DNA of 64,000 nt from Spirosoma linguale DSM 74 (GTDB lineage: Bacteria > Bacteroidota > Bacteroidia > Cytophagales > Spirosomataceae): the NCBI GenBank assembly GCA_000024525.1, contig CP001769.1, positions 7,907,001-7,971,000 of the forward strand. Direction: 5' to 3'. A model generated the notes under the pieces. It was not told where the DNA came from, made no database searches, and saw nothing but the letters and a program-made list of their open reading frames with translations. This document shows positions 1 through 8,180 of this stretch, in pieces. Each line of letters starts with the position of its first letter. The first letter of the stretch is position 1. The position numbers and the translations under genes are program-made.

Positions 1-497
1 GAGAAGTTATTATCCAGATTACTGGTCAACTTGTCGCTGGCTCCCGTTTGCTGCAACTTCAGGCTCATTGCTTCAACATTTCGGCTTTGCTGTTGTGTAA
101 ATGCCTGATTTGGCCGGGTTGGCTTAAGGCTGGTGAGGGTGCTGGTCAGCTGCGATAATTCGGTTTCGCTGGCCGTCAGCAATGTCTGGGCCATTTGTTT
201 CAGGGATGAATCTTTCCCGTTCTGAATTTCCTGTTTCAGCAAATCCTGTGCCCCCTGTGCATGGACTTTAGCCTGAAAAGCATAGTCGAAGTCAGGGTCG
301 CCGGTTGCCTGTAGCTTTTTCATTTTTGTTACCATCTGCTGAAGCGGTTGCAGCAGCATTGTTTTGGCCGGGTCGCTGGCTGTTGAAGCACTGGCTGTTG
401 CGCCACCCGTTGTGGCCTGGGCGCAGGCTACCAGCGAACCACTGGACAGAAGGGCCGCCAGTACCCAAACGGCTGGGTTGGATTGGAACGTTTTCAT
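1..497 (-). CDS. DUF305-like secreted protein, partial
   Basis: Reading leftwards from the ATG at 497 gives a frame that stays open to the window edge, so the C-terminus is missing. It begins MKTFQSNPAVWVLAALL and reaches VACAQA, which looks like an export signal that could be cleaved after Ala or lipidated at the Cys. The mature part has the pattern DFDYAFQAKVHAQGAQDLL, followed by K-E and a stretch ending MAQTLLTASETEL. This resembles the helical DUF305 family, which carries His pairs and is often found near metal homeostasis genes. Only one of the usual histidines is visible here. It lies downstream of murA in the same direction but behind murA's terminator, so it is probably a separate unit. 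The function is unknown. Confidence 0.7.
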   Translation of the reverse strand, partial: MKTFQSNPAVWVLAALLSSGSLVACAQATTGGATASASTASDPAKTMLLQPLQQMVTKMKKLQATGDPDFDYAFQAKVHAQGAQDLLKQEIQNGKDSSLKQMAQTLLTASETELSQLTSTLTSLKPTRPNQAFTQQQSRNVEAMSLKLQQTGASDKLTSNLDNNF

Positions 498-592
498 TAG
501 ACGTACTTATTTTTTGCTGTTAAACTAACCCTATTCTGTACTAAAGACAAAAAAGTGAGGGTAAGGTTTAAGGCTAGGTGTACACAAAACGC

Positions 593-626
593 AAAAGCCC
601 GGTATATTCTCATACACCGGGCTTTA
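593..626 (-). terminator. Terminator after murA
   Basis: A 10-bp stem (594-603 with 616-625) has a 12-nt loop. Read on the minus strand it is followed by TTTTG. It lies 16 bases beyond the murA stop codon and fits an intrinsic terminator. Confidence 0.7.
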
Positions 627-641
627 AACGAATAGGTTTGG

Positions 642-1949
642 TTACAATCGAATGATCTCGGCACCAATGGCATTCAGGCGGGTATCGATGTTCTGATAAC
701 CCCGGTCGATCTGTTCAATGTTATCAATGATGCTGGTACCCTGCGCCGACATGGCCGCGATCAGCAGGGCAACCCCCGCCCGGATATCCGGCGATGACAT
801 GCGGATGCCTTTCAGCGGAATCTGGCGGTTCAGGCCAACAACCGTAGCACGGTGTGGATCGCACAGGATAATCTGAGCACCCATGTCGATGAGTTTATCC
901 ACAAAGAACAGCCGACTTTCGAACATTTTCTGGTGAATCAGCAGAGTTCCCTGCGCCTGTACGGCGGTGACGAGAACAATGCTCAGCAGATCGGGGGTGA
1001 AGCCCGGCCAGGGAGAATCAGAAACGGTCATCATGCCGCCATCCAGGAAGCTTTCGATCTGGTAGCGCTCCTGAGCCGGAATAAAAATATCGTCGCCCCG
1101 GAATTCCATCTGGATACCTAACCGCCTGAACTGATCGGGAATAATGCCTAATTCGGGAATCCGGCAGTTTTTAATCGTTATTTCCGACTGCGTCATGGCA
1201 GCCAGCCCGATAAACGAGCCAATCTCGATCATGTCGGGTAGCATGGTGTGCTCCGTACCGTGCAGCTCCGATACCCCCTCAATGGTGAGCAGGTTAGAGC
1301 CAACACCTGTAATTTTGGCACCCATGGAGTTAAGCATTTTGCTCAGCTGCTGTAGGTAGGGCTCACAGGCTGCATTGTAAATCTGCGTTGTGCCCTCGGC
1401 CATAACGGCGGCCATCAGTACATTGGCCGTACCGGTTACGGAGGCCTCGTCGAGCAGCATATAGGTGCCGCGCAGGTTGCTGGCATCTACCTGGTAGTAG
1501 CCGCCGTCGTTGGCATCGTAGTTAAACTGAGCACCGAGCTTTTCGAAGCCCAGGAAGTGGGTATCCAACCGGCGACGGCCGATTTTGTCGCCACCGGGCC
1601 GGGGAATCCGTCCTTTTTTAAACCGGGCCAGCATAGGACCCAGTAACATGACCGATCCCCGTAAAGCGGCTGCTTTACGCTTGTAGGTGTCTGTTTCGAG
1701 GTAGTCCAGATTAACATCGCTGGCCTGAAACCGGTACGAACTTTCGCCAATCTTCGTAACCCATACGCCCAGATCGCCCAGTAGGTCGATGAGTTGATTC
1801 ACATCCCGAATACCGGGAATGTTGTGAATCGTAATGGGTTCTTTGGTCAGCAATACGGCGCAAAGAATTTGCAGCGCTTCGTTTTTTGCGCCCTGCGGAT
1901 TCAGTTCGCCTTTTAGTTTACGTCCGCCTGTGATTTGAAAAGATGCCAT
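642..1949 (-). CDS. murA: UDP-N-acetylglucosamine 1-carboxyvinyltransferase
   Basis: This is the first committed enzyme of peptidoglycan synthesis. It transfers enolpyruvate from PEP to UDP-GlcNAc in the cytoplasm. At 435 residues it has the usual length and the EPSP-synthase fold. Lys22-Asn23 of the substrate site are present (AKNEALQI). The flexible active-site loop reads RPGGDKIGRRRLDTH, so the residue that is Cys115 in E. coli is Asp121 here (codon 1587-1589). That change is known to make MurA insensitive to fosfomycin in mycobacteria, chlamydiae and Borrelia. The DUF4290 gene lies 110 bp upstream in the same direction, a likely operon partner. The leader at 1952-1992 is made of short ATGATGAAT-like words. 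Confidence 0.95.
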   Translation of the reverse strand: MASFQITGGRKLKGELNPQGAKNEALQILCAVLLTKEPITIHNIPGIRDVNQLIDLLGDLGVWVTKIGESSYRFQASDVNLDYLETDTYKRKAAALRGSVMLLGPMLARFKKGRIPRPGGDKIGRRRLDTHFLGFEKLGAQFNYDANDGGYYQVDASNLRGTYMLLDEASVTGTANVLMAAVMAEGTTQIYNAACEPYLQQLSKMLNSMGAKITGVGSNLLTIEGVSELHGTEHTMLPDMIEIGSFIGLAAMTQSEITIKNCRIPELGIIPDQFRRLGIQMEFRGDDIFIPAQERYQIESFLDGGMMTVSDSPWPGFTPDLLSIVLVTAVQAQGTLLIHQKMFESRLFFVDKLIDMGAQIILCDPHRATVVGLNRQIPLKGIRMSSPDIRAGVALLIAAMSAQGTSIIDNIEQIDRGYQNIDTRLNAIGAEIIRL

Positions 1950-2059
1950 TTAGGAAATGATGAATGATGAATTATAAACGATAAACGAGTTGCCGGAACA
2001 GGTATGAATAAAGAACAGTCAAAAGTCGACCTGAACCCGTTATCTTTTATAACTGAAAT

Positions 2060-2869
2060 TTACCGTCTGCGACGGTCGTTGTTTCTGTTTTGGTCGTTAC
2101 GATTACGGCTACCGAAGTTCCGCGGATTTTGGCCGCCATCGCGGTCATTGCGGTTATTTGGCCGACCCTGCGGATTGTCGTTCCGATTTCGGTTATTGAC
2201 ATTACGCGGGTTTTGCCCGTTTTCATTGTTGCCGTTCCGGTCGTTTCGGTTGTTTGGCCGTCCCTGAGAACTATTGTTGCGGTCGTTGCGGAAATTATTG
2301 CCACCACCGTTCCCGATGCGCTGCGGCTGGTCGCCGGTACGTTCGCGGGGGGTCGATTCAACAAGCCCCTGCTCCCGGATGAGCTTAATGTCGTCGTACA
2401 GTTTACCGTTCGAGAGTTCGATCAGGCTTTGATAAATAGTCTCATCTTCGACGGACTCTTTATTCCAGGCCTGATAAAAGGTCCGCATCAAACGCGCCAG
2501 GTATGAAACAAAAGCCCGTCGTTCTTCGGGTTCTTCCAGAGCAACTGCTTTAGCGATCAGCAAATCGACATTCCGGCCAAAATGTCTGAATTTCAGGTTA
2601 TGGGTATTGTAAGGAACCCGCTGAGGTTTTTTACCGAGTGCTTCTTCCGATGGGGGTGGGTAGGGGCTATCCACATCCAGCGTAAAATTAGACATGATGT
2701 ACAGGTCGTCCCACAACTTATTGTAGTAGTCCTGACCATCCTTCATATTGGGATGGATTTGTCGCATCAACTCAATCAGGATATGTGCATACCGAGTTCG
2801 GGTTGAGCGATCGTCAATGTTGACCATATTGTCAACGAGCTTTTGGATACTACTGCCGTATTCTTTCAA
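2060..2869 (-). CDS. DUF4290 domain protein with Asn/Arg-rich tail
   Basis: The N-terminal two thirds (EYGSSIQKLVDNMV to about residue 190) are a helical DUF4290 domain, which is specific to Bacteroidota and has no known function. The last 75 residues are a low-complexity Asn/Arg/Gly tail in which QGRPNNRNDR occurs twice. Such a tail suggests RNA or nucleic-acid contact, but that is inference. The frame is open to 3085, but the extra N-terminus translates a word-repeat region and a promoter box (TACTTTTG, 2897-2904 on this strand). I therefore choose the TTG at 2869, about 20 nt after the predicted transcription start, giving 269 residues. It probably leads an operon with murA. Confidence 0.75.
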   Translation of the reverse strand: MKEYGSSIQKLVDNMVNIDDRSTRTRYAHILIELMRQIHPNMKDGQDYYNKLWDDLYIMSNFTLDVDSPYPPPSEEALGKKPQRVPYNTHNLKFRHFGRNVDLLIAKAVALEEPEERRAFVSYLARLMRTFYQAWNKESVEDETIYQSLIELSNGKLYDDIKLIREQGLVESTPRERTGDQPQRIGNGGGNNFRNDRNNSSQGRPNNRNDRNGNNENGQNPRNVNNRNRNDNPQGRPNNRNDRDGGQNPRNFGSRNRNDQNRNNDRRRR

Positions 2870-2896
2870 GGGCTTGCCCGATAGGTGATAAAGTAA

Positions 2897-2928
2897 CAAA
2901 AGTACGAAGGAATGGGCCAAGGGGCAAG
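2897..2928 (-). promoter_or_regulatory. Promoter of DUF4290-murA
   Basis: On the minus strand, CTTG (2925-2928) and TACTTTTG (2897-2904) are 20 bp apart. This matches the Bacteroidota TTTG / TAnnTTTG promoter with one mismatch. It implies that the DUF4290 start codon lies downstream of about 2890. Confidence 0.5.
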
Positions 2929-3012
2929 GGGTAATGAGCGTAGGGCCTCGGGCATTGGGAAGGCAATCAGGGCTAAGGGCATGTGGCATTGGGCGTAAAG
3001 GGTAAGGGTAGC
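2905..3012. repeat. Purine-rich word repeat, single arm
   Basis: The + strand carries a run of short variants of GGGCAAGGGG, GGGCATTGGG and GGGTAAGGG. There is no complementary arm nearby, unlike the palindromic repeats elsewhere in this window. The sequence fills most of the divergent gap between DUF4290 and the MATE gene. Confidence 0.5.
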
Positions 3013-3036
3013 AAAGAATGGAAAATAAGGAAGTGC

Positions 3037-3044
3037 TATCTTTG
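3037..3044 (+). promoter_or_regulatory. -7 box of MATE gene
   Basis: TATCTTTG matches TAnnTTTG and lies 26 bp before the MATE start codon. No clear TTTG element is found 19-21 bp upstream, so support is moderate. Confidence 0.4.
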
Positions 3045-3070
3045 CCGTTAGTTCCCTCCGTCGATACTCT

Positions 3071-4471
3071 ATGTCTCTTGCTCAACGCCCGCTGTTGCGT
3101 ACCTACCGCGCCGAATTTGCCGATACCCTTCGCCTAAGTATACCAATCATTATTGCGCAGTTGGGTGTGGTCTTAATGGGCGTAACAGACAACCTGTTTG
3201 TGGGGCGATTGCTGGGGGCGGTACCGTTAGGCGCTGCCGGTCTGGCCAATTCGTTGTCTTTCCTGATGTCGAGCATTGGCGTGGGGGGCATGTCGGTGGT
3301 GGCCGCGCTGGTCTCCAAAGCCAGTAACCAGAGCGATCCGGCGGGGGTAAATCGGCTGTTTCGGGCTGGATTACGAGTTGCCGGGCTACTGAGTATTCTG
3401 CTGGGCGGTCTGTCTGTGCTGTTAGCCTTTAACTTTAGCCTCTTCGGACAAACGGCCGAAGTAACCCGGCTGGCGCGCGACTTTATGCTGATTTTAAGTG
3501 CGTCGCTCTTACCACTATTAATTTTTGTAGCGGCTCGACAACTGTGCGACGGCCTGCGCTATCCTCGGGTAGCCATGGCCATAACCTTGTCGGCATTAGG
3601 GATAAATGCCCTCTTCAACTACGTATTTATTAAAGGTGCTGGCCCATTCCCGGCATTGGGACTGATGGGTTCAGCGTTGGCTACGCTGCTGTCGCGAACG
3701 TTTATGGCGGGGGCGATGCTGCTCTATATTTACCGAACAGCACATTTTGGGGCTTACCTGAAACGGGAGTTCAGGTCACTGCCGTCAAAAGAAGAAGCCT
3801 GGATCATACTACGGCTGGGCATTCCGGGTGGGCTGACATTTTTCTTCGAGGTAGCTACCTTTTCGCTGGCGGTTGTGATTGTTGGGTGGCTGGGAGAGGC
3901 TCAGCTGGCTGCTCATCAGATTGCCATCAATATGGCGTCGGTAACCTATATGATGGCGACGGGTATTTCGTCGGCGGCTGCCATTCGTGTCAGCGCGGCT
4001 GTGGGGCGCAGGAGCCGGGAGGAGGTCTGGCGAGCCGGGGTGGCTGCTTTTCTGTTGTCGGTAAGTTTTATGAGCGTTACGGCCCTCGTGTTCCTGACCG
4101 CCAACGACTGGCTCGTAACGCTTTATCTTCGGGATAATCCGGCCGTTATGAGTATTGCGGCTTCGCTGGTGATCATGGCGGGGTTCTTTCAGCTTTCCGA
4201 TGGCGTGCAGGTGGTGGCGCTTGGGGGGTTGCGTGGATTATCGGACGTGAACGTGCCTACGCTGATTACGCTGTTTTCCTACTGGGTGGTTGCCTTACCA
4301 TTAAGTTACGTCCTGGCTTTTCCGATGGGCATGGATGCCGTTGGGGTCTGGATCGGACTATTAGCGGGTCTGTCCATTGCCGCCGTTCTGCTGACCTGGC
4401 GTTTTTTTAGACGGGTAAAACGCGTCGATCTGTTTACCGGGTCCATTGTTTCAGATGCGCCAATCGGCTGA
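3071..4471 (+). CDS. MATE family efflux transporter
   Basis: This 466-residue inner-membrane protein has about 12 hydrophobic helices in two related halves. The N-terminal half contains LSIPIIIAQLGVVLMGVTDN and the VGRLLGAVPLGAAGLANS stretch typical of NorM-like MATE exporters. These antiport drugs or other cations against Na+ or H+. The length is normal and no deletion is seen. It is transcribed alone and converges with a small gene 3 bp beyond its stop codon. The substrate cannot be told from sequence. Confidence 0.9.
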   Translation: MSLAQRPLLRTYRAEFADTLRLSIPIIIAQLGVVLMGVTDNLFVGRLLGAVPLGAAGLANSLSFLMSSIGVGGMSVVAALVSKASNQSDPAGVNRLFRAGLRVAGLLSILLGGLSVLLAFNFSLFGQTAEVTRLARDFMLILSASLLPLLIFVAARQLCDGLRYPRVAMAITLSALGINALFNYVFIKGAGPFPALGLMGSALATLLSRTFMAGAMLLYIYRTAHFGAYLKREFRSLPSKEEAWIILRLGIPGGLTFFFEVATFSLAVVIVGWLGEAQLAAHQIAINMASVTYMMATGISSAAAIRVSAAVGRRSREEVWRAGVAAFLLSVSFMSVTALVFLTANDWLVTLYLRDNPAVMSIAASLVIMAGFFQLSDGVQVVALGGLRGLSDVNVPTLITLFSYWVVALPLSYVLAFPMGMDAVGVWIGLLAGLSIAAVLLTWRFFRRVKRVDLFTGSIVSDAPIG

Positions 4472-4474
4472 TTT

Positions 4475-4714
4475 TCAGCGCATCGTATTCAATATTTCAT
4501 CGCGCGTTGGCCGTTCAGTGGCTAAGTCGTAACCAATTCCGGCGCGGTCCAGATGATCCATAAATGCTGTATAGGCGTCTTTTTCAATCGAAAAAACATA
4601 CCAATTTTCGTAGGGTTCGTTGAACAACTCGACTTCTGTGAGGGCAGCCTGCTTTTGCAGTGATTGATACTGCACCCGATCAAGTGTGTTTTGCTTAATA
4701 AGAAAGTACCACAT
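4475..4714 (-). CDS. Small hypothetical protein, 79 aa
   Basis: This is a short soluble protein with alternating strand and helix character (WYFLIKQ, ENWYVFSIEKDAYTAFMDHL), a good start codon and no overlap with neighbours. The pattern suggests a small alpha/beta fold, possibly ferredoxin-like, but I do not recognise a family. It lies between convergent matE and the terminator of the protease gene. Confidence 0.6.
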   Translation of the reverse strand: MWYFLIKQNTLDRVQYQSLQKQAALTEVELFNEPYENWYVFSIEKDAYTAFMDHLDRAGIGYDLATERPTRDEILNTMR

Positions 4715-4747
4715 GCGGTGATTTGCGAATCATTTATTGGTAAACAT

Positions 4748-4780
4748 AAAAAACGCGCAACGGTTCGCTGCGCGTTTTTT
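4748..4780 (-). terminator. Bidirectional terminator hairpin
   Basis: A-run, GCGCA stem, loop, TGCGC stem and T-run form a symmetrical hairpin 25 bp past the protease stop codon. The A/T flanks allow it to work in both directions. Confidence 0.8.
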
Positions 4781-4804
4781 ATCAACTCAGATGCTAATTC
4801 AAGC

Positions 4805-6934
4805 TTATTTGTTCACGGCCAGATGGGTGGCCATGATGTAATCTGCCAATACCAAACCTGCTTCGTTCAGATACAGGTCTTTTTTCTTCTTGGGAGTTGC
4901 TGCTGTCCCGGTGGTGGCTGGTTCAGCTTCATCCCCCGAGGCTGATATCTGGGATACCTTATTAGCAGCCGTGCGCTTACGTTCCGCTTCATCTCGCTCT
5001 TTCCGGCGCTTGGCCTCCTGTAGCGAGACAACGGTATTTTCTTTTGCTTTCTTGAAGTCGGCCAAATCCTGGGCTAGTTGCTTCAGTTCAGGGTCCGACT
5101 TCAGGCGCTGATCGAAACGGTCACGAAGGCGGCTCAGGATTTTGTCATCAATGCCGCGCGACTGCTCGTATCGGGTCGAATTTATTTGATCCCAGGGCAG
5201 CGCACTTGGCTGTGAACTTTCGCCATACTCTTCAGCCGAGAATGCCGATGGCAGTTGAACGTCGGGTGTTACCCCTTTGTGCTGTGTGCTGCTGCCATTA
5301 ATGCGGTAGAACTTCTGGATGGTCATTTTTACCTGACCAACTTTTTCGGGCTCTTTAGGCAGCCATTGGTTCAGGTCGATCATCGTTTGTACCGTGCCTT
5401 TGCCATAAGTTTGTCCACCCACAATAATACCCCGCTTGTAATCCTGAATAGCAGCCGCGAAAATCTCTGACGCCGACGCACTAAAACGGTTTACCAGAAC
5501 GGCCATCGGGCCATCGTAGGTAACGGACGGGTCGGGGTCGGTATACACTTCCGTTTCGCCGGTTGCTTCGCGCACCTGTACAACGGGGCCTTTCGGAATA
5601 AACAGGCCAGTCAGGTTAATGGACTCCACCAGTGAGCCACCGCCATTGTCGCGAAGGTCAATGACGATACCGTCAACTTTCTCGGCTTTGAGCTCTTCTA
5701 CAAATTTCTTTACGTCGCTCGTCGTGCTGCTAAAGCCTTCCTCGCGCTTGCGGGCCCCTTCAAAATCACGGTAGAATATAGGAATGTTGATAACGCCAAT
5801 CTTGAACGGTTTGCCGTTATCCGTCACTTCAATGATTTCTTTCTTAGCGCGTTGTTCTTCCAGTTTTATCTTTTCCCGAACCAGCCGTATCTCCTTTGGT
5901 GGAGCGCCCGCCAGCGAGTTTGGCGAGATGACCTGTAAGCGAACAATCGTTCCTTTTGGCCCTTTGATGAGCTTCACCACTTCGTCGACCTGCCAGTTCA
6001 TGGTGTTGACCATCGGGCCATTATCACCCTGAGCAACACCGGCTATTTTATCGTCCTTGTTGATCAGTTTGCTCTTGAACGCCGGGCCACCGGGCAAAAC
6101 GTCCATGATACGGATGTAATCGCCATCTTCGCGTAAAATCGCACCGATACCTTCCAGTGACTGACTCATGTCCTGATTGAACTTATCGGCAGAGCTTGGC
6201 GACAGGTAGTTGGTGTGCGGGTCGAGTGCTTCGGCAAACGAGTTCATGTACATCTGGAATACATCCGCGCTTTTCACCCGATTGATAGCCTTATCGAGGT
6301 TGTTGTACCGCTGGGTCATCAGGGCGGCCACGGCACTATCTTTCCGGTTGCCTAACTTGAGTTCGAGCGCCTGGTTTTTCAGGATCTTGGTCCACAGGTC
6401 ATTCTGCTCTTCCACCGTTTTAGGCCAGGGCATTTTCTCCCGGTCGGTGTTGAAGTTTTCGTCGCTGGTAAAGGTAAACGGCTTTTTGATTTGCGCTTTA
6501 ACAAACTCACTTCGCTCCTGATACCGTTTCCGGTACAGGTTGAACAAATCATAAGCTGCCGTCAGGTCGCCGTTAATGAGGGCATCATCAATCTGATAAC
6601 GGTACTTCTCAAAAGACGCTACGTCCGACGCCAGAAAATAGGTTTTGTTGCCATCCAGCTCTTTCAGATAGTTGTCCCAAACCACCGATGAGAGGGAGTC
6701 GTTGAGTTTTACCTTACGGTAGTGGTAAGTCGTTAGCAGCTTCGCTACCAGCGTTTCCACTTTCTCCTGCGAGATCGATGGCTTCAGTTCCTCAACGGGT
6801 CCTCCGTTTTTATCACCATTCACAACGCCTGCAGAAATAGTTTGCCCATGTGTTTTGGGGGCACCATTTGAGGGCGAATCCGGCTGAAAACTCAGCATCA
6901 GCACGGGCACTAGGGTCACCAGATACTTTTTCAT
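4805..6934 (-). CDS. prc: Carboxy-terminal processing protease (Prc/Tsp), S41
   Basis: A 709-residue periplasmic serine protease that cuts proteins near their C-termini. After a signal peptide (MKKYLVTLVPVLMLS) comes the helical N-terminal domain of tail-specific proteases, then a PDZ domain at about 255-345, the S41 catalytic domain at about 375-540, and a DUF3340-type C-terminal region ending in a Lys/Ala-rich linker. The catalytic triad keeps the E. coli Prc spacing: Ser487 (RFSASASE), Asp498 and Lys512 (TYGKGTVQ). It follows the FKBP isomerase gene in the same direction across a 96-bp gap filled by a palindromic repeat. The two may share envelope protein quality control. Confidence 0.93.
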   Translation of the reverse strand: MKKYLVTLVPVLMLSFQPDSPSNGAPKTHGQTISAGVVNGDKNGGPVEELKPSISQEKVETLVAKLLTTYHYRKVKLNDSLSSVVWDNYLKELDGNKTYFLASDVASFEKYRYQIDDALINGDLTAAYDLFNLYRKRYQERSEFVKAQIKKPFTFTSDENFNTDREKMPWPKTVEEQNDLWTKILKNQALELKLGNRKDSAVAALMTQRYNNLDKAINRVKSADVFQMYMNSFAEALDPHTNYLSPSSADKFNQDMSQSLEGIGAILREDGDYIRIMDVLPGGPAFKSKLINKDDKIAGVAQGDNGPMVNTMNWQVDEVVKLIKGPKGTIVRLQVISPNSLAGAPPKEIRLVREKIKLEEQRAKKEIIEVTDNGKPFKIGVINIPIFYRDFEGARKREEGFSSTTSDVKKFVEELKAEKVDGIVIDLRDNGGGSLVESINLTGLFIPKGPVVQVREATGETEVYTDPDPSVTYDGPMAVLVNRFSASASEIFAAAIQDYKRGIIVGGQTYGKGTVQTMIDLNQWLPKEPEKVGQVKMTIQKFYRINGSSTQHKGVTPDVQLPSAFSAEEYGESSQPSALPWDQINSTRYEQSRGIDDKILSRLRDRFDQRLKSDPELKQLAQDLADFKKAKENTVVSLQEAKRRKERDEAERKRTAANKVSQISASGDEAEPATTGTAATPKKKKDLYLNEAGLVLADYIMATHLAVNK

Positions 6935-6950
6935 CTATATTACCCAGGTT

Positions 6951-7032
6951 AATAGCGAAAGAGCGAAAGAGTGAAAGAGCGATATAACAGTCTGGTAATT
7001 CGCTCTTTCACTCTTTCATGCTTTCGCTCTTT
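6951..7032. repeat. Word palindrome B (GAAAGAG words)
   Basis: The left arm (6951-6982) repeats GCGAAAGAG and GTGAAAGAG. The right arm (6997-7032) is its reverse complement, with an 18-bp perfect core. It lies between the FKBP and protease genes and its right end touches the FKBP stop codon. It could fold as an 80-nt hairpin in a read-through transcript. Confidence 0.85.
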
Positions 7033-7807
7033 ATTGTTTAACTATATCAAGCAACTCTACGTCGAAGACTAATGTTGAGCCGGGTTTGATATCAGCACCG
7101 GCACCACGGTCTCCATAGGCCAAATCAGACGGAATGTAGAGTTTCCACTTTGAGCCTACCGGCATCAACTGTAGAGCTTCCGTCCAGCCTTTAATTACTT
7201 CGGTTACGCCAAATTCAATTGCCTCTCCCCGTTCTACCGAGCTGTCGAACACTTTGCCGTCCAGCAGGCGGCCGGTGTAGTGGACCTTAACCCGATCTTT
7301 GACGGTTGGCTTAGCGCCAGTTCCTTCTTTTTCAATTGAGTACTGTAGACCGCTAGCGGTAGTAACTACCCCCGCCTTTGCTTTGTTCTCCGTTAAAAAG
7401 GCAGCGCCGATCTTTTTATTTTCGGCCGAGGCTTTCATGCCTTCCGCATTCCGGACAGTCATTTGCTTTTGCTGGTAGGCCATCATTACCTGATTGCATT
7501 GCTCCAGCGTCAGACGGGTTGGCTGACCGCTGATCGCGTCCTGAAGGCCACGCGTCAACAGGGCAGCATCAAGATCAGTAATTCCCTGCTGTTTCAGGCT
7601 CTGTGCCATGAATACCCCAATGCTATAACTAACAGAATCCTGAGTAGAGGCTATGGTCGCACCGGTTGTAGCAGGTCTGGCTGCGGTGGCTGATTTGGCA
7701 GGGGCAGCCGGTTTTTTTACCGTTGACTTTTTTACCTGAGCTGTTGCGGAACCGGCAACAAAAACGGCTGACGCAATACCGGCCAGCATCCATTGATTAA
7801 ACTTCAT
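7031..7807 (-). CDS. FKBP-type peptidyl-prolyl isomerase (Mip/FkpA-like)
   Basis: This exported foldase interconverts cis and trans proline peptide bonds in the periplasm. I start at the ATG at 7807, because MKFNQWMLAGIASAVFVAG is a clean signal peptide and the 10 residues upstream are not. An Ala/Thr/Lys linker follows, then the helical dimerisation domain (DSVSYSIGVFMAQSL onwards). The C-terminal FKBP domain contains VKVHYTGRLLDGKVFDSS, IKGWTEALQLMPVG and IPSDLAYG, all standard FK506-fold motifs. The length (258 aa) is typical. The domain order matches Mip and FkpA of other bacteria. Confidence 0.92.
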   Translation of the reverse strand: MKFNQWMLAGIASAVFVAGSATAQVKKSTVKKPAAPAKSATAARPATTGATIASTQDSVSYSIGVFMAQSLKQQGITDLDAALLTRGLQDAISGQPTRLTLEQCNQVMMAYQQKQMTVRNAEGMKASAENKKIGAAFLTENKAKAGVVTTASGLQYSIEKEGTGAKPTVKDRVKVHYTGRLLDGKVFDSSVERGEAIEFGVTEVIKGWTEALQLMPVGSKWKLYIPSDLAYGDRGAGADIKPGSTLVFDVELLDIVKQ

Positions 7808-8180
7808 GCGAAAACGAAACGGGGTGTATATAAACAAAACTTGGTACTATTGAAACGTGAAAGAATAGGATAAAAGTTTAAATGCGGGCCTGTTTGACGA
7901 AAAATTGTACGACACTTTGTTGTTAATAAATCTTAATTCTATATAAGGCCAGACAGATAAAAGTAGTTGAAAAGTTGGCGTATGTCAATTTTCGCGGGGT
8001 AAAGTACTGCTATTTTGGATGAACGGTTTCCAAGGTACCCTTAATGGCTGAAAGTAGCTGAACGATTTAGCGGAAAAGTCTAACATTCAGCCGTTGTTTC
8101 TTTGTTTCATCGCAGTTTTATTAAATTTTAATCGTACCTTTGCGGCCGAAAAATCAACATTAAATTCTCATTATACACAT
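7808..8180. other. Divergent intergenic region FKBP / atpA
   Basis: This 373-bp AT-rich gap separates two divergent genes. Apart from a TAnnTTTG box for atpA at 8135 I see no gene, palindrome or RNA. The frame running from 8094 into atpA is not used, because it crosses that promoter box. Confidence 0.5.
8135..8142 (+). promoter_or_regulatory. -7 box of atpA
   Basis: TACCTTTG fits TAnnTTTG and lies 39 bp before the atpA ATG at 8181. The expected TTTG upstream is degenerate. Confidence 0.5.

Noticed and set aside
2090..2506. Forward frame of 138 codons opposite the DUF4290 gene
   Set aside because: It translates the complement of the Asn/Arg repeat into Val/Ile-rich noise; the minus strand has the family match.
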